Source of the DNA: Pseudomonas sp. GM21
Lineage (GTDB): Bacteria; Pseudomonadota; Gammaproteobacteria; Pseudomonadales; Pseudomonadaceae
Length of the DNA stretch: 64,000 nucleotides
NCBI RefSeq assembly: GCF_000282215.1
Contig: NZ_AKJS01000016.1
Coordinates: forward strand, 1 to 64,000
Direction: 5' to 3'
This document shows, piece after piece, positions 1 through 8,709 of the stretch (the first letter of the stretch is position 1; the number at the start of each line of letters is the position of its first letter). The notes under the pieces are model-generated. The model had not been told where the DNA came from. It did not search any database and saw nothing but the letters and a program-made list of their open reading frames with translations. The position numbers and the translations under genes are program-made.

Positions 1-232
1 TCAGGGCGACGATGGAAGCAATTGTATCGGCAGGGAGAGGGTGCAGGTGGGCACAGAATGCCTGGGTGAGCATGTCTACGGAGCATAGGTAGGCATCGAC
101 CAAGTCCCGTGACTTTGCATCCACGGTAATGACAATCTTATGCCTAGAGCCCTCGGGGTCTTGAGATGTAGTTTCAATCTCAATCTCAGGTGATTCCCGA
201 ACGAATCCAACAGTATCAATACTGAAAGTCAT
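1..232 (-). CDS. Hypothetical protein, cut by the left window edge
   Basis: An open reading frame enters from the left edge on the minus strand and can be read back to an ATG at 230-232, giving at least 77 residues. It is acidic and ordinary in composition (it starts MTFSIDTVGF and contains KIVITVDAKSRDLVDAYL). The frame stays open upstream of this ATG, through LLAVIDRTDDFWAAG, so the true start may lie further upstream at a non-ATG codon, or the 5' end may have been lost in the rearranged DNA next to it. I do not recognise the family. The stop codon is outside the window. Confidence 0.4.
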   Translation of the reverse strand, partial: MTFSIDTVGFVRESPEIEIETTSQDPEGSRHKIVITVDAKSRDLVDAYLCSVDMLTQAFCAHLHPLPADTIASIVAL

Positions 233-282
233 ACCGGCCGCCCAAAAGTCATCAGTGCGATCAATAACTGCCAATAACCAAT

Positions 283-510
283 CTATCCCCGTATGTTGGT
301 TGTCGCAATCACCGCTTGGCGGCGTTGATGGGGCCTTTCTTGGCTGAGATGCAGGCCACCACCTAAGCCTGCATACCGCCCTCCGCCGACCCTTTGATAC
401 ATTCCTCCACCGACGCCTGCATATAATCCTCCGCCAACTCCGGTGTGGCGTTCACTGTTCCGTTTTTTGACGAGTTCCTGAAGCGGATCACGCCGGGTGA
501 TGACGGGAAT
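283..510 (-). pseudogene. Decayed glycine-repeat protein fragment (G-V-G-G-G repeats)
   Basis: On the minus strand, about 355-448 encodes four tandem copies of an octapeptide close to YAGVGGGL (GVGGGLYA, GVGGGMYQ, RVGGGRYA, GLGGGLHL). Repeats of this kind occur in short Pseudomonas hypothetical proteins. The preceding residues (RRDPLQELVKKRNSERH) may belong to the same protein. The surrounding frame lacks a convincing start or ribosome site, and two repeat units are degenerate, so I read it as a remnant. Nothing else is supported between 510 and 785. Confidence 0.35.
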
Positions 511-785
511 GGAGTCATTTGATTTGCTTTCCAAGGAGAACAAGATGGCGAGGCGGTTATCCGTGCATTGAAGGGGGCTATCAACCGAAAGCCGCCTGTC
601 AGGCTCGCTTCTGCGCCTATGGGAGAGTGAGTTCAGGACCGTTTCTCCAAGAAATGTTCCCAACAAACGCCACGGCTTGACCTCGTGATATCGTGTTGAG
701 AACGGACAAAAGCCTTCAAGGGCTCTTAATTTGTGGGGACACGAGGTTTTCTCCAACCCGCCAGAAAGATCAGTTGAGAATTTCA

Positions 786-1589
786 ATGGCATCAGTTGTC
801 AATGTTGAAACACTTTGGATCGATACGCCGCATAGGCGGCTGTTTACTCGACGCTGGTTTCCGGCGGGTGAGGAGGGCAGTCAGCTAAAACCGCCGATTA
901 TTCTTTTCCATGATTCCCTTGGATGCGTCGAATTGTGGCGAGATTTTCCCGAACGACTCTGTCAGGCAACGGGTCATGAAGTCATTGCCTATGACCGACT
1001 CGGCTTTGGGAAGTCGGATCCACACCCTGAGAGTTTGCCGATGCATTTCATTCGCGACGAAGCCGAGCGCTTCTTTGCCTTTATCAAATCCGCGTTGCAA
1101 ATCGACCGCTTTGTCGCCATGGGCCATAGCGTTGGCGGGGCGATGGCGGCGTGTTGCGCATCCTTGTATCCGCAGAGCTGCGTTGCATTGATCACCGTTT
1201 CTGCACAAGCATTTGTTGAGGCACAGACGCTGCGCGGCATTAAGGAAGCCAAGGTGCAGTTTGAAGAGCGGGGGCAAATGGTGCGCCTTGAGAAATATCA
1301 TGGCGATAAAGCACAGTGGGTGCTGTCCGCCTGGACGGATACTTGGCTTTCGGAGTCGTTCAGCGGGTGGACGATTGAAGACACCATCGACGCGATTCAC
1401 TGCCCGTTGCTTGCGTTACATGGGGAACAGGATGAGTACGGATCCGTGTTACATCCCATGCGTATTGCCAGGCTTACGAAGGCACTCGGGAAATATCTGA
1501 TTCTGGAAGATTGTCATCATGTCCCACATCGAGAAGTTCCTGACGTCGTTTTGGATGCAGTAGGTTGGCTACTCGAAATAAACCGCTGA
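786..1589 (+). CDS. Alpha/beta-hydrolase
   Basis: This is a 267-residue alpha/beta-hydrolase fold protein with no signal peptide, so probably cytoplasmic. The nucleophile elbow MGHSVGG supplies Ser. The likely acid is Asp in HGEQDEYGS, and the catalytic His lies in EDCHHVPHRE near the C-terminus. The oxyanion-hole strand is IILFHDSLG. The frame is open further upstream, but the ATG at 786 is preferred because a GAG lies about 7 bases ahead and family similarity begins there. The gene stands alone between scarred DNA and IS remnants, so its substrate cannot be inferred from context. A general esterase, lactonase or C-C hydrolase role is possible. Confidence 0.8.
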   Translation: MASVVNVETLWIDTPHRRLFTRRWFPAGEEGSQLKPPIILFHDSLGCVELWRDFPERLCQATGHEVIAYDRLGFGKSDPHPESLPMHFIRDEAERFFAFIKSALQIDRFVAMGHSVGGAMAACCASLYPQSCVALITVSAQAFVEAQTLRGIKEAKVQFEERGQMVRLEKYHGDKAQWVLSAWTDTWLSESFSGWTIEDTIDAIHCPLLALHGEQDEYGSVLHPMRIARLTKALGKYLILEDCHHVPHREVPDVVLDAVGWLLEINR

Positions 1590-1663
1590 TGAGTGATTGC
1601 GCATCGGTGATTAGCCCCCCCCCTCTGGCAAGCGCTTATTCGGTCGTGTAGGAATGGCAGTCT

Positions 1664-2200
1664 TCAACCAGGTGGACGGCGCAGTGTGGAAAATGCACTG
1701 GCGATGGACGGTACGTCGCCATGCGCCAGCACTTTCATGCAAGTGGCGCGGCGGTTGGCGAACAAGTAAGCGCAGTGCGGCTTCGCCGCACCAAACACCG
1801 CGATCACCCTGGTCAACGCGGTCTCGGTGCATGCGCGCATGTCCATCGGCTCGGTGTCGAGCCAGATGGAATCGATGCGGATCATTGGACGAGTCCACGG
1901 ATGAATCGGGCGCACCCTTCGGGATCGGAAGTTGGCCACTTCACCGTGAGCGTAGCTGGTTGAGCTGTAATTCAATGATTGCCAACGCTTCGGTCTTTCG
2001 TTTTGGTTCGACTTTCAAAGGATTGAAAGCTGGCAGCGCGACTGCCTGCTGATCACGGTAAAGCAGTAGCCACCGGCGAACGACATGGGCGTTGATACAC
2101 CGTGCCTCATCGCAATAACTGCCACGGAAACACCGGGCTGTTCGCACTCTTGGACGACCTGGGTTTTTAAGTATTTCGGGTAGGATTTACGTCGGCGCAT
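1664..2200 (-). mobile_element. IS66-family remnant (broken OrfA and TnpB)
   Basis: Two broken reading frames on the minus strand match the accessory genes of IS66-type elements. The first, from 2200, begins MRRRKSYPKYLKTQVVQECE and continues after a frameshift as INAHVVRRWLL, as in IS66 OrfA. The second starts at 1886 with MIRIDSIWL, followed by EPMDMRA and FGAAKPHCAYLFANRRA, which is the signature of IS66 Orf2 (TnpB). It loses similarity after KVLAHG, short of the usual length of about 110 residues. The large transposase gene is absent. This is a dead fragment left from an old insertion. Confidence 0.75.
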
Positions 2201-2234
2201 GGCGATCCTGACGTTAAGAATAATTGCATCCGCT

Positions 2235-2385
2235 TAAAATGATCTGACCCCGAAATGTTGGACATCAACATCGAGGGGTGTCATGAAAAAGTACACAGAG
2301 CAGGCGAAATTGTCGGTTGTTGAAGATTACTGTTCGGGTAGCGCAGGTCACAGAGAGCTCGCTTTCTTACTCATGGATGTAGCGA
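2235..2385 (+). mobile_element. IS3-type transposase OrfA fragment
   Basis: From 2283 the plus strand reads MKKYTEQAKLSVVEDYCSGSAG, typical of the N-terminus of IS3-family OrfA helix-turn-helix proteins. Similarity stops after about 25 residues, where the frame runs into unrelated sequence (FLLMDVATW). The bases just upstream (from about 2240, TGATCTGACCCCGAA) resemble an IS3 terminal repeat. This is a truncated end of an element directly abutting the IS66 remnant. Confidence 0.55.
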
Positions 2386-2399
2386 CCTGGAGCGGGTTC

Positions 2400-2736
2400 C
2401 AGTTCGCCATGGCGTTTGCGCCCAGCTATTTTCGGTGCCGGTCTTTCTGCTCCGGCGCGCTCAGTAACCCGATCAGCCCAATGTTGATTACCCAGCAAGC
2501 AGTTGGTCGGCGCGGCGGCACTGGTGCATAGATCAAAGACGAAACGCAGTTGTTCCCTGGTACGCCAATCGGGTGTTTCGAGTCGATCGGCCAGGCCATT
2601 GACACTGCGTGACCAAGCCAGATAGGCCTGACCCAGTCGGCGATAACCGGGATGCCCGCGCCACGCCGGGTGGCTGAAACGCCTATCGGATTTCTCAGGC
2701 TCAATCCGTGAAATGCCAAGGCCAATTGAAGCCAGG
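2400..2736. other. Gene-free stretch beside IS remnants
   Basis: I see no credible gene here. The open frames on either strand lack ribosome sites and recognisable motifs. The stretch lies between the IS3-type fragment and the start of the duplicated lipoprotein segment, and is probably further decayed mobile DNA. Confidence 0.4.
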
Positions 2737-3241
2737 GGGGGATCACTTCAACGCATCCTTAAAATCGAGAAACTTACGATGAAAATCGTATCTTCGCTGG
2801 TGTTGGTGGTAGCAGTCGGGTGGATCTCCGGATGTGCAACTACATCTGACAGTCGAGTCACCACTGTGCCCCTGAACCCTACGTTGTATAACCCCGGTAA
2901 AATCGCCCAGGCCACCATGGCCCCGGCGGGTAATGAGGCGGCGCTCCTGTTGTTTGTGGGCTATCGTGCCCGATAGCAGCGGACATCCCCCACGCTTGTA
3001 CACCTACGTCTATTCAGGAAGTTGTGCCAGTTTGGGTCCGAAGCCTGTCTTTGAGTTGAATCAAAGTGTGAACACAGATTTTTATTCGGCTGGGCAGAGC
3101 ACCGGCGTCAGCCGCGTCATGCACCTTCGCAAGAGTGTGCCCATGGCCTATGACACGTTGCGTTCTGGTGGTTATGTATTGGTTGTGCGAGGAAGTCCCG
3201 CCGATGGTAGCCATGATATTTTTTGCGGTAGTCTGAGCTGA
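2737..3241 (+). repeat. Duplicated lipoprotein segment, copy 1 (partner 10439-10922)
   Basis: Similarity with copy 2 begins at a G-run followed by GATCACTTCAACG, about 40 bases before the ATG, and continues through the whole coding region. The duplication therefore included the 5' leader and probably the promoter. Both copies point the same way and flank about 7.2 kb. Confidence 0.75.
2779..3241 (+). pseudogene. Small lipoprotein gene, frameshifted copy
   Basis: This is a paralogue of the intact gene at 10482. It starts MKIVSSLVLVVAVG with lipobox ISGC, so it would be a signal-peptidase-II lipoprotein of about 150 residues. The frame is lost at the GGG near 2955-2959: one extra base gives an early TAG at 2974. 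In the +1 frame the protein continues correctly (RLYTYVYSG, ELNQSV, MAYDTLRSGGY, DIFCG) with the same residue spacing as the intact copy. A single-base insertion, either a real mutation or a sequencing error, therefore explains the break. Function is unknown. Ten residues around YDTLRSGGY are conserved between the copies. Confidence 0.8.
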
Positions 3242-3289
3242 AAACGTAGCTTTGGATAAACCGCCAACCCAAAAATCCCAAGCCAAAAC

Positions 3290-3323
3290 AACGCCGCTCA
3301 TCTCACGATGAACGGCGTTTTTC
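3290..3323 (+). terminator. Rho-independent terminator
   Basis: A 12-base stem (AACGCCGCTCAT pairing with ATGAACGGCGTT, 11 of 12 paired), a 6-base loop and a T-run follow the frameshifted lipoprotein gene. It lies between convergent genes and could act in both directions. Confidence 0.7.
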
Positions 3324-3415
3324 ATTGCTTTTTAACGCTAAGCTCGAACATTCCCCTGCTGCGCTGGCCAATCCAGAGTGGCTGGGAGCGGTCAAGGTCG
3401 CAACACTGCGATGAT

Positions 3416-4138
3416 CTAGGAACACAGCGCACCCATTACCATTGCAGTGATTTGGTCCGTCAGCTGCGAAGCGTCCAACTGAAGGGATTCATCGAACCAG
3501 AACGCCACGCTGGACAGCATGGCAAGTATTGTTTGAATAGCAGTCGGCAGGTGCTGTGTTCGAAATGCTCCACTGCGCATGCCGCTGCTGATGATGTTGC
3601 TTAAACAGCTGCGATAGCGTTTCAGAAGCGCCTTGATTTCTGCCCTTGATACGGCGTCGAGGCTACGTAGCTCCAGGTTGCTCAATAGTGACAACGATTG
3701 GTGCTGAACGTGGGTCTTGATATGGATGCGAATAAAGGTTTTGAGTTGTTCCAACACATCAGCGGCCTTACTAACCTCACTTTCGGCTCTGTTCAGGAGG
3801 TTTTGCAGATGATCGTTGATCAACTCAAACAGCAGTTGCTGTTTACTCTCCAGGTGGTTGTAGAGCGAACCTGCACTAAGGCCGAGCGGTGCCGCCAATT
3901 GGCGCAAACTGACATTGCCATAGCCCTCTGTGACGAATAGATGCAAGGCAGTATCACGAATCTGCTGATGGCGAGCCCGCGTTCCAGAAGAAGACCCGCT
4001 TCTTCGATCTTCCATTGGCGGCACATGCGGATACGTTGTGAGATCAAGCGGGGCTGGCGCTTGTGTAGATGCTCGGCGCATGGGGGATCCAGTATTTTGT
4101 GAGCCTGGCGGGCTCGATTCTTTAAGCATTTTGTACAT
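3416..4138 (-). CDS. TetR-family transcriptional regulator
   Basis: This is a 240-residue TetR-type repressor. The helix-turn-helix lies at about residues 60-105 (DTALHLFVTEGYGNVSLRQL, then LGLSAGSLYNHLESKQQLL), followed by a helical ligand-binding domain. The first 50 residues are Pro/Ser-rich and not part of the fold, so translation may start later (other Met codons at about residues 20 and 42). No strong ribosome site decides this. The gene follows the efflux operon in the same direction but has its own upstream region. There a near-perfect copy of the window-wide palindrome (4152-4167) overlaps the expected promoter, which fits autoregulation or control by a sister TetR. The ligand is unknown. 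Confidence 0.85.
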   Translation of the reverse strand: MYKMLKESSPPGSQNTGSPMRRASTQAPAPLDLTTYPHVPPMEDRRSGSSSGTRARHQQIRDTALHLFVTEGYGNVSLRQLAAPLGLSAGSLYNHLESKQQLLFELINDHLQNLLNRAESEVSKAADVLEQLKTFIRIHIKTHVQHQSLSLLSNLELRSLDAVSRAEIKALLKRYRSCLSNIISSGMRSGAFRTQHLPTAIQTILAMLSSVAFWFDESLQLDASQLTDQITAMVMGALCS

Positions 4139-4151
4139 CGATATACATATA

Positions 4152-4167
4152 TATCATATGCATGATT
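4152..4167 (-). promoter_or_regulatory. Putative operator, 11/12 match to AATCAT-N4-ATGATT
   Basis: TATCAT-ATGC-ATGATT lies 14 bases upstream of the TetR start at 4138. It differs from the four perfect sites by one base. Confidence 0.55.
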
Positions 4168-4190
4168 AATGATTCTAGACGTCTCTTGTC

Positions 4191-5732
4191 CTATTCCAGC
4201 ACGGGGCCATGATCATCAAGGGCGATCGACACTGGTGGCTTGAACACCAACAAAAGCGGCATCACCGCCAGAGAAAGCAGCATAAGTAGTTTGAAATCGT
4301 CGAGATAGGCAATCCAGAGGGCTTGTGTGTTGAGCATGCCGTCGATCATGGAGCGACCGCCAACCGTCATGGGGTCGAGAACACTGTTAAGTGGCCAGGC
4401 ATGGAGTAATCGATTGAACCCAGTGATATGCGCGCCAATTTGCTCATGGTTGATCTGGGTGTTTTGCACCAACAGTACAGTGACGATGGAGATCCCTACG
4501 CTCGAACCAATGTTGCGCGACAGACTATAGAGCCCCGTGCCGTCAGCTCGAAGCGAGGCGGGTAGGGTGGCGAAGGCAATGGTCGACAAGGGCACGAATA
4601 AAAGTCCCAGGCTGGCACCCTGGATGAAGCCGGCATAAACGATGCTTTGCATTGACACCTGCGGTGTCCAGCCGGTCATCAGCCACATGGAGCAGGCGGA
4701 CAATGCCAGTCCGAAAAACAGCAGCCAGCGGGTGTCGACCTTACCGATCAGTCGGCCCGTGAGGTACATCGTTGCCATGGTACCCAAGCCACGCGGACCC
4801 ATTGCCATGCCTGCCTTGAGCACTGGATAACCCATAAGGTTTTGCAAATAGGGGGTCATCAGTGCCAACGAGGCGAGGTAGGTGATGCCGATGATGAAAA
4901 TGAACACCACCGCAAGGCTGAAGTTACGATCCTTGAACAAGGCGAGCTTTATAAAGGGGTCTTTGGCAGTAAAGGTGTGAACCAGAAAAATATAAAGCGC
5001 CGACAGCGCTATCACGGATTCGAGCACGATCTCCATGGAAGAGAACCAGCCCAGTTGCTCGCCTCGATCCAGGAACAGCTGCGTGGCCAGGATTGCGACG
5101 CTGAGCGAGCTGAAGCCCATCCAGTCCAGGCGTGCTCCCTTGTCCGCTGGTGAGTCGACGACATAACGAAGAATCCCTGCCAGCGCCAGGAGCCCAATGG
5201 GCAGATTGATGAAAAATACCCAACGCCAATTGAGATTCTCGGTTAGCCAGCCACCCAGCATCGGCCCCAGTACTGGACCGACCATGACCGAAACGCCGAA
5301 CAGCGCCATCGCCGAGCCACGTTCTTTGAGCGAATAAATATCCAGCAAGATACCTTGGGACAGAGGTACCAGTGCGGCACCGGCGAGCCCCTGCAACAAT
5401 CGAAAGGCAATGATTTCCCCTAGCGACTGAGCAATGCCACAGAGTATCGACGTCAGGACGAAACCGGTGATGGCCCATAGCAACACGGTCTTGCGCCCAA
5501 AACGTCGAGCGAGGAAAGCCGAGGGCGGTGTCATGATCGCAGCGGCAACGATATAGGAGGTCAGCACCCAATTGATCTGATCGGCACTGGCCGACACGCT
5601 GCCTTGCATATAGGGCAACGCAACGTTGGCGATGGTGGTGTCCAACGCCTGCATGATGACTGCCAGGACCACGCAGAGGGTGATCATCGTCCGTTGCGTG
5701 GAAGGCTCCATGGCAGATCCGCTGTCAGTCAT
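4191..5732 (-). CDS. MFS efflux pump, DHA2/EmrB type
   Basis: This is a 513-residue inner-membrane drug:H+ antiporter of the 14-helix DHA2 family. Visible marks are the N-terminal ALDTTIANVALP (motif D1), RRFGRKTVLL (motif A), and RLLQGLAGAALVPLSQGILLDIY together with VGPVLGPMLGGWL (motif C). Length and order match EmrB. Its ATG overlaps the end of the membrane-fusion gene by 8 bases, so the two are translationally coupled. With the MarR gene this forms a MarR-EmrA-EmrB operon. No TolC-like outer-membrane factor is present, so an exporter would have to borrow one. Its place beside catabolic genes suggests export of toxic substrate or intermediates. Confidence 0.9.
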   Translation of the reverse strand: MTDSGSAMEPSTQRTMITLCVVLAVIMQALDTTIANVALPYMQGSVSASADQINWVLTSYIVAAAIMTPPSAFLARRFGRKTVLLWAITGFVLTSILCGIAQSLGEIIAFRLLQGLAGAALVPLSQGILLDIYSLKERGSAMALFGVSVMVGPVLGPMLGGWLTENLNWRWVFFINLPIGLLALAGILRYVVDSPADKGARLDWMGFSSLSVAILATQLFLDRGEQLGWFSSMEIVLESVIALSALYIFLVHTFTAKDPFIKLALFKDRNFSLAVVFIFIIGITYLASLALMTPYLQNLMGYPVLKAGMAMGPRGLGTMATMYLTGRLIGKVDTRWLLFFGLALSACSMWLMTGWTPQVSMQSIVYAGFIQGASLGLLFVPLSTIAFATLPASLRADGTGLYSLSRNIGSSVGISIVTVLLVQNTQINHEQIGAHITGFNRLLHAWPLNSVLDPMTVGGRSMIDGMLNTQALWIAYLDDFKLLMLLSLAVMPLLLVFKPPVSIALDDHGPVLE

Positions 5733-6900
5733 GAGTCAGGCTCTTGCTGGCCTGTGTACCGGCCATGAATTGCGGTAGGCCACGGGCACGACCGGTATCG
5801 ATATCAGCCTCGACGCTCATGCCATGGCGCAATGGCGGTTTGCCGGACGTGTCGTCGATACGGATGCGCACTGGTATACGCTGCACCACTTTTACCCAAT
5901 TGCCCGTGGTGTTCTGAGCTGGCAAAAGGGCGAAGCTCGATCCGGAAGCAGGGCTGATACTCTCGACTCGACCATGCCAGATGACTCCAGGGTAGCTGTC
6001 CACCGTGATTGTCACCGGCTGGCCTTCGCGCATGTGTGTCAGTTCAGTTTCTTTGGGCGATGCCGCGACCCACAGGTGATCGCTCGCAACCAGACTGAAA
6101 CCCGATTGCGGTGGTTGCAGATAGGCTCCAGGTGAAAGCGAATCGACATTGGTGACGATGCCGTCAAACGGAGCGGTCACTGTCGCGTTCTTGAGGTTGC
6201 GCTCGGCCTCATTGATCCGTGCCTGGGCTCGGAGGTAGGTTGGCTGCTGCTCTATCGGCGAATCGATGCGCCCACCGAGCTGGGCCAGGATGGTCTGGGC
6301 CTGAGCCTTGGCCACGGCGACCTTTTGCTGTGTGATTTCCAGGTTGTGACAAGCATCGTCGAAAAGGGTCTTCGACACCGCCGAGACGCTGACAAGTTGT
6401 TCCAGACGTGCCAGGTTTTTCTGGTAATAAGGGATTTCCGCCTGGGTCTGAGCAATCTCGGCCTGGGCTTGTGCATAGCTGGCCTTGAGATTCATCAGCT
6501 GGTTACGCACATCGGCCAATTGTGCTCTGGCGCTTTGCAGCGCAATTTCGAAAGGCTCTTGGCGCAAGCGATACAACACCTGACCTTTGGTTACGCTCTG
6601 GTTGTCAGTCACTTCTATTGACTCGACGATACCGGCGACGTCGGTGGAAACACCCACGCGATCCGCCTGAATATAAGCATTGTCGGTGCTGATGACTTGT
6701 CCACCCGTCACATACAGCCAGGCGCAGCCGGCGAGGACTACGGGCAGCAGCAGAAACAGCCCGATGCGCACTTTCTGGCGGGCGGGCGGCACAGCGTTGT
6801 CCAAGGCGGTATCAGCAAGGACCTGCGGTTGCGAGTCGCCAGGGAAAGTGGGTGACTTTTCAGCGTGAGCAGGATGTAGCCGAGGGGCATTAATGGACAT
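5725..6900 (-). CDS. HlyD/EmrA-type membrane fusion protein
   Basis: This 391-residue periplasmic adaptor is anchored by one N-terminal transmembrane helix (IGLFLLLPVVLAGCAWLYV, about residues 45-65). It then shows the lipoyl half-motif VAGIVESIEVTDNQSVTKGQVL, a long alpha-hairpin rich in Ala and Gln (ARAQLADVRNQLMNLKASYA), the second lipoyl half ATVTAPFDGIVTNV, and beta-barrel segments. A longer frame exists, but the ATG at 6900 has GGAG about 9 bases ahead. It overlaps the MarR stop by 11 bases and couples forward to the EmrB-like gene. Together they should form the inner-membrane and periplasmic parts of a tripartite pump. Confidence 0.88.
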   Translation of the reverse strand: MSINAPRLHPAHAEKSPTFPGDSQPQVLADTALDNAVPPARQKVRIGLFLLLPVVLAGCAWLYVTGGQVISTDNAYIQADRVGVSTDVAGIVESIEVTDNQSVTKGQVLYRLRQEPFEIALQSARAQLADVRNQLMNLKASYAQAQAEIAQTQAEIPYYQKNLARLEQLVSVSAVSKTLFDDACHNLEITQQKVAVAKAQAQTILAQLGGRIDSPIEQQPTYLRAQARINEAERNLKNATVTAPFDGIVTNVDSLSPGAYLQPPQSGFSLVASDHLWVAASPKETELTHMREGQPVTITVDSYPGVIWHGRVESISPASGSSFALLPAQNTTGNWVKVVQRIPVRIRIDDTSGKPPLRHGMSVEADIDTGRARGLPQFMAGTQASKSLTHD

Positions 6901-7357
6901 TTGCGGGCTCCTTGTCTTCCACCGGTCTGGCGCAGGCATCCACCAGGTTTTCTCGCATGCGCCCGAGAAACTGTTGCAGCAGTTGGTGCTCCTGTTCGGA
7001 AAAGCCGGACATGGTTTCATGGCGCGTCTTTTCGCCAAGGTTGCGCATCAGTTCCAGCAGTGGGTGTGCCGCCTCGGTCAGAAACAGCAAGCTCATGCGT
7101 CGATCGGTTGGGTGAGGTCGACGCTCGATCAGGCCGCGTTCCTGCATTTTGTCGAGAAGCCGTACCAGGGTGATGGACTCTATTTCCAGCAGGTCGGCCA
7201 AACCTTTCTGATGTATGCCCTCGTTGTGCGCCAGCTTGGACAGTACTTGCCACTGGGAGCGTGTGAGTCCTGACTGTCGGGTACGCTGTTCGAATCGCTT
7301 GCGCATCAGCCGCGCCACATCGTGCAAGACAAAACCGATCGTTTGTTGGGTTGTCAT
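6890..7357 (-). CDS. MarR-family transcriptional regulator
   Basis: This is a 155-residue winged-helix repressor. The recognition region is GLTRSQWQVLSKLAHNEGIHQKGLADLL, followed by the wing RRPHPTDRRM, which includes the DxR hallmark. The start at 7357 (MTTQQ) is chosen because it has GGTGA ahead and gives the usual MarR length; an upstream in-frame ATG would add 19 residues. It is first in the MarR-EmrA-EmrB operon, the same arrangement as emrRAB, so it most likely represses its own operon and is released by phenolic or lipophilic ligands. The ligand is inferred from the family, not seen. Confidence 0.87.
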   Translation of the reverse strand: MTTQQTIGFVLHDVARLMRKRFEQRTRQSGLTRSQWQVLSKLAHNEGIHQKGLADLLEIESITLVRLLDKMQERGLIERRPHPTDRRMSLLFLTEAAHPLLELMRNLGEKTRHETMSGFSEQEHQLLQQFLGRMRENLVDACARPVEDKEPANVH

Positions 7358-7561
7358 CGAAATCACCGAAAAATACATGAGCATGCTTATGATATGTTCC
7401 CTTGTCAGACGCATGCTATCTATTTTTTCAGCGGACGATTTTTTTTCCTGGTTGTGGATGCCAGAGACGGGTGATGGCTCAAAACGATCAAAAGGTCAGA
7501 TCACCGTTTGGTGCGCGGATCAGGCGGTGAATGGTGAATCAACAATCATAATTGTGATATA

Positions 7562-7577
7562 GATTATATGTATGATT
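7562..7577. promoter_or_regulatory. Putative operator, 10/12 match to AATCAT-N4-ATGATT
   Basis: GATTAT-ATGT-ATGATT lies 95 bases before the phosphatase start, in the divergent region shared with the MarR operon. It has two mismatches from the perfect sites. Confidence 0.4.
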
Positions 7578-7671
7578 GCGTTCGAATTCAGCATTGTCTC
7601 TGAGCATCGAAGTACTTGAACTGCGTTCGATCTGATGAAGCCAGCATCCATAACAAAAAAGGAGCCTGAAC

Positions 7672-8526
7672 TTGAAACTACTGCCCATAGCATTGTTGGC
7701 CTTTACCCTGGGTGGGGTGGGCGTCGCTCATGCAGACGCAACGCAGCAAACTGCGCTGCCCAATGTCGTCAGCATGCAAGGCGCATCCAATTTCCGCGAT
7801 CTGGGTGGTTACCTGAGCGAAAATGGTCAGCGTGTTCGCTTGGGTAAGCTCTATCGTGCCGATGAACTATCGCACCTGAGCGCAACCGACCAGACAAAGC
7901 TGACGGAGCTGGGCGTACGGCGGGTTGTGGATTTTCGCAGCGAGGCAGAGCACCAGAAAGCTGGAGATAAGTTGCCGACAGGCATCGAGTACATCCCGAT
8001 GCCCATCACGGTGCAAGCGGCCGCCGTGAAAGATATCCAGCAGCATATCTTCGCTGCGGACAACACGGCTGGCGCCATGAGCGAGTTTATGCAGTTGGCT
8101 TACCGTGACTTCATTGTCAGCTATACGCCGCAGCTGCGGCAGTTCATGCAAGGGCTGTTGAACGATCAGGCGTATCCGCAGGTGTTTCACTGTACCGCCG
8201 GCAAGGACCGCACCGGGGTTGCTGCGGCGCTGGTTCTGACCGCCATCGGGGTGCCGCGCGCGACCATTCTGGACGATTATCTGGCCACCAACCGCCTCAC
8301 CGTCGACAGTGTGAAACAGCAAGTCGACGCAATGGTTGCACACAGCGGCGGTCAGGCCAATCGTGAGGCGCTGACCACTTTGTTACAGGTTCAGCCGGCA
8401 TTTCTGCAATCGGCCTATGCAGCCATCGATCAGCAGTACGGGACTATGGACAACTACCTGGCGCAGGCGCTGGGTATCGGCCCGGCCCAGCGCCAGGTCC
8501 TGCGGCAAAAACTGTTGGAGCCATAG
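7672..8526 (+). CDS. Secreted tyrosine-phosphatase-like protein
   Basis: This 284-residue protein has a signal peptide (MKLLPIALLAFTLGGVGVAHA), so it acts in the periplasm or outside. The body matches the bacterial protein tyrosine/serine phosphatase family: GASNFRDLGGY near the N-terminus, the general-acid region VVDFRSEAE, and the P-loop HCTAGKDRTG with the catalytic Cys-x5-Arg. The start is TTG at 7672, with GGAG at 7661-7664, ideally spaced. The gene stands alone between the divergent efflux operon and the thiolase gene. It has no obvious catabolic role. Dephosphorylation of peptides or phosphoinositide-like substrates is known for the family. Confidence 0.85.
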   Translation: MKLLPIALLAFTLGGVGVAHADATQQTALPNVVSMQGASNFRDLGGYLSENGQRVRLGKLYRADELSHLSATDQTKLTELGVRRVVDFRSEAEHQKAGDKLPTGIEYIPMPITVQAAAVKDIQQHIFAADNTAGAMSEFMQLAYRDFIVSYTPQLRQFMQGLLNDQAYPQVFHCTAGKDRTGVAAALVLTAIGVPRATILDDYLATNRLTVDSVKQQVDAMVAHSGGQANREALTTLLQVQPAFLQSAYAAIDQQYGTMDNYLAQALGIGPAQRQVLRQKLLEP

Positions 8527-8709
8527 CGCCTGTCGGCCCTTCCGCTCGTGCGTGTATTTATCCGCAAAGGCATCCACGCCGCTCAGTACGTCCTCCGACG
8601 CCTGAAGCCGCCAGCAACGATAAAAAAACGTTCTGCGCCGAAGGAATTTTTGCGATTGATCAGTCAGTCAGCAGCAAAAATAAAAACTAAATCCCCTGGA
8701 GGTTTTTTC

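Noticed and set aside
355..448. CRISPR-like or minisatellite repeat
   Set aside because: The short repeats keep one reading frame and encode G-V-G-G-G units. There are no spacers of constant length and no cas genes.
3416..7357. One operon from MarR through the TetR gene
   Set aside because: The TetR gene follows in the same direction, but a 52-base gap with its own operator-like palindrome separates it from the EmrB-like gene, so separate control is more likely.
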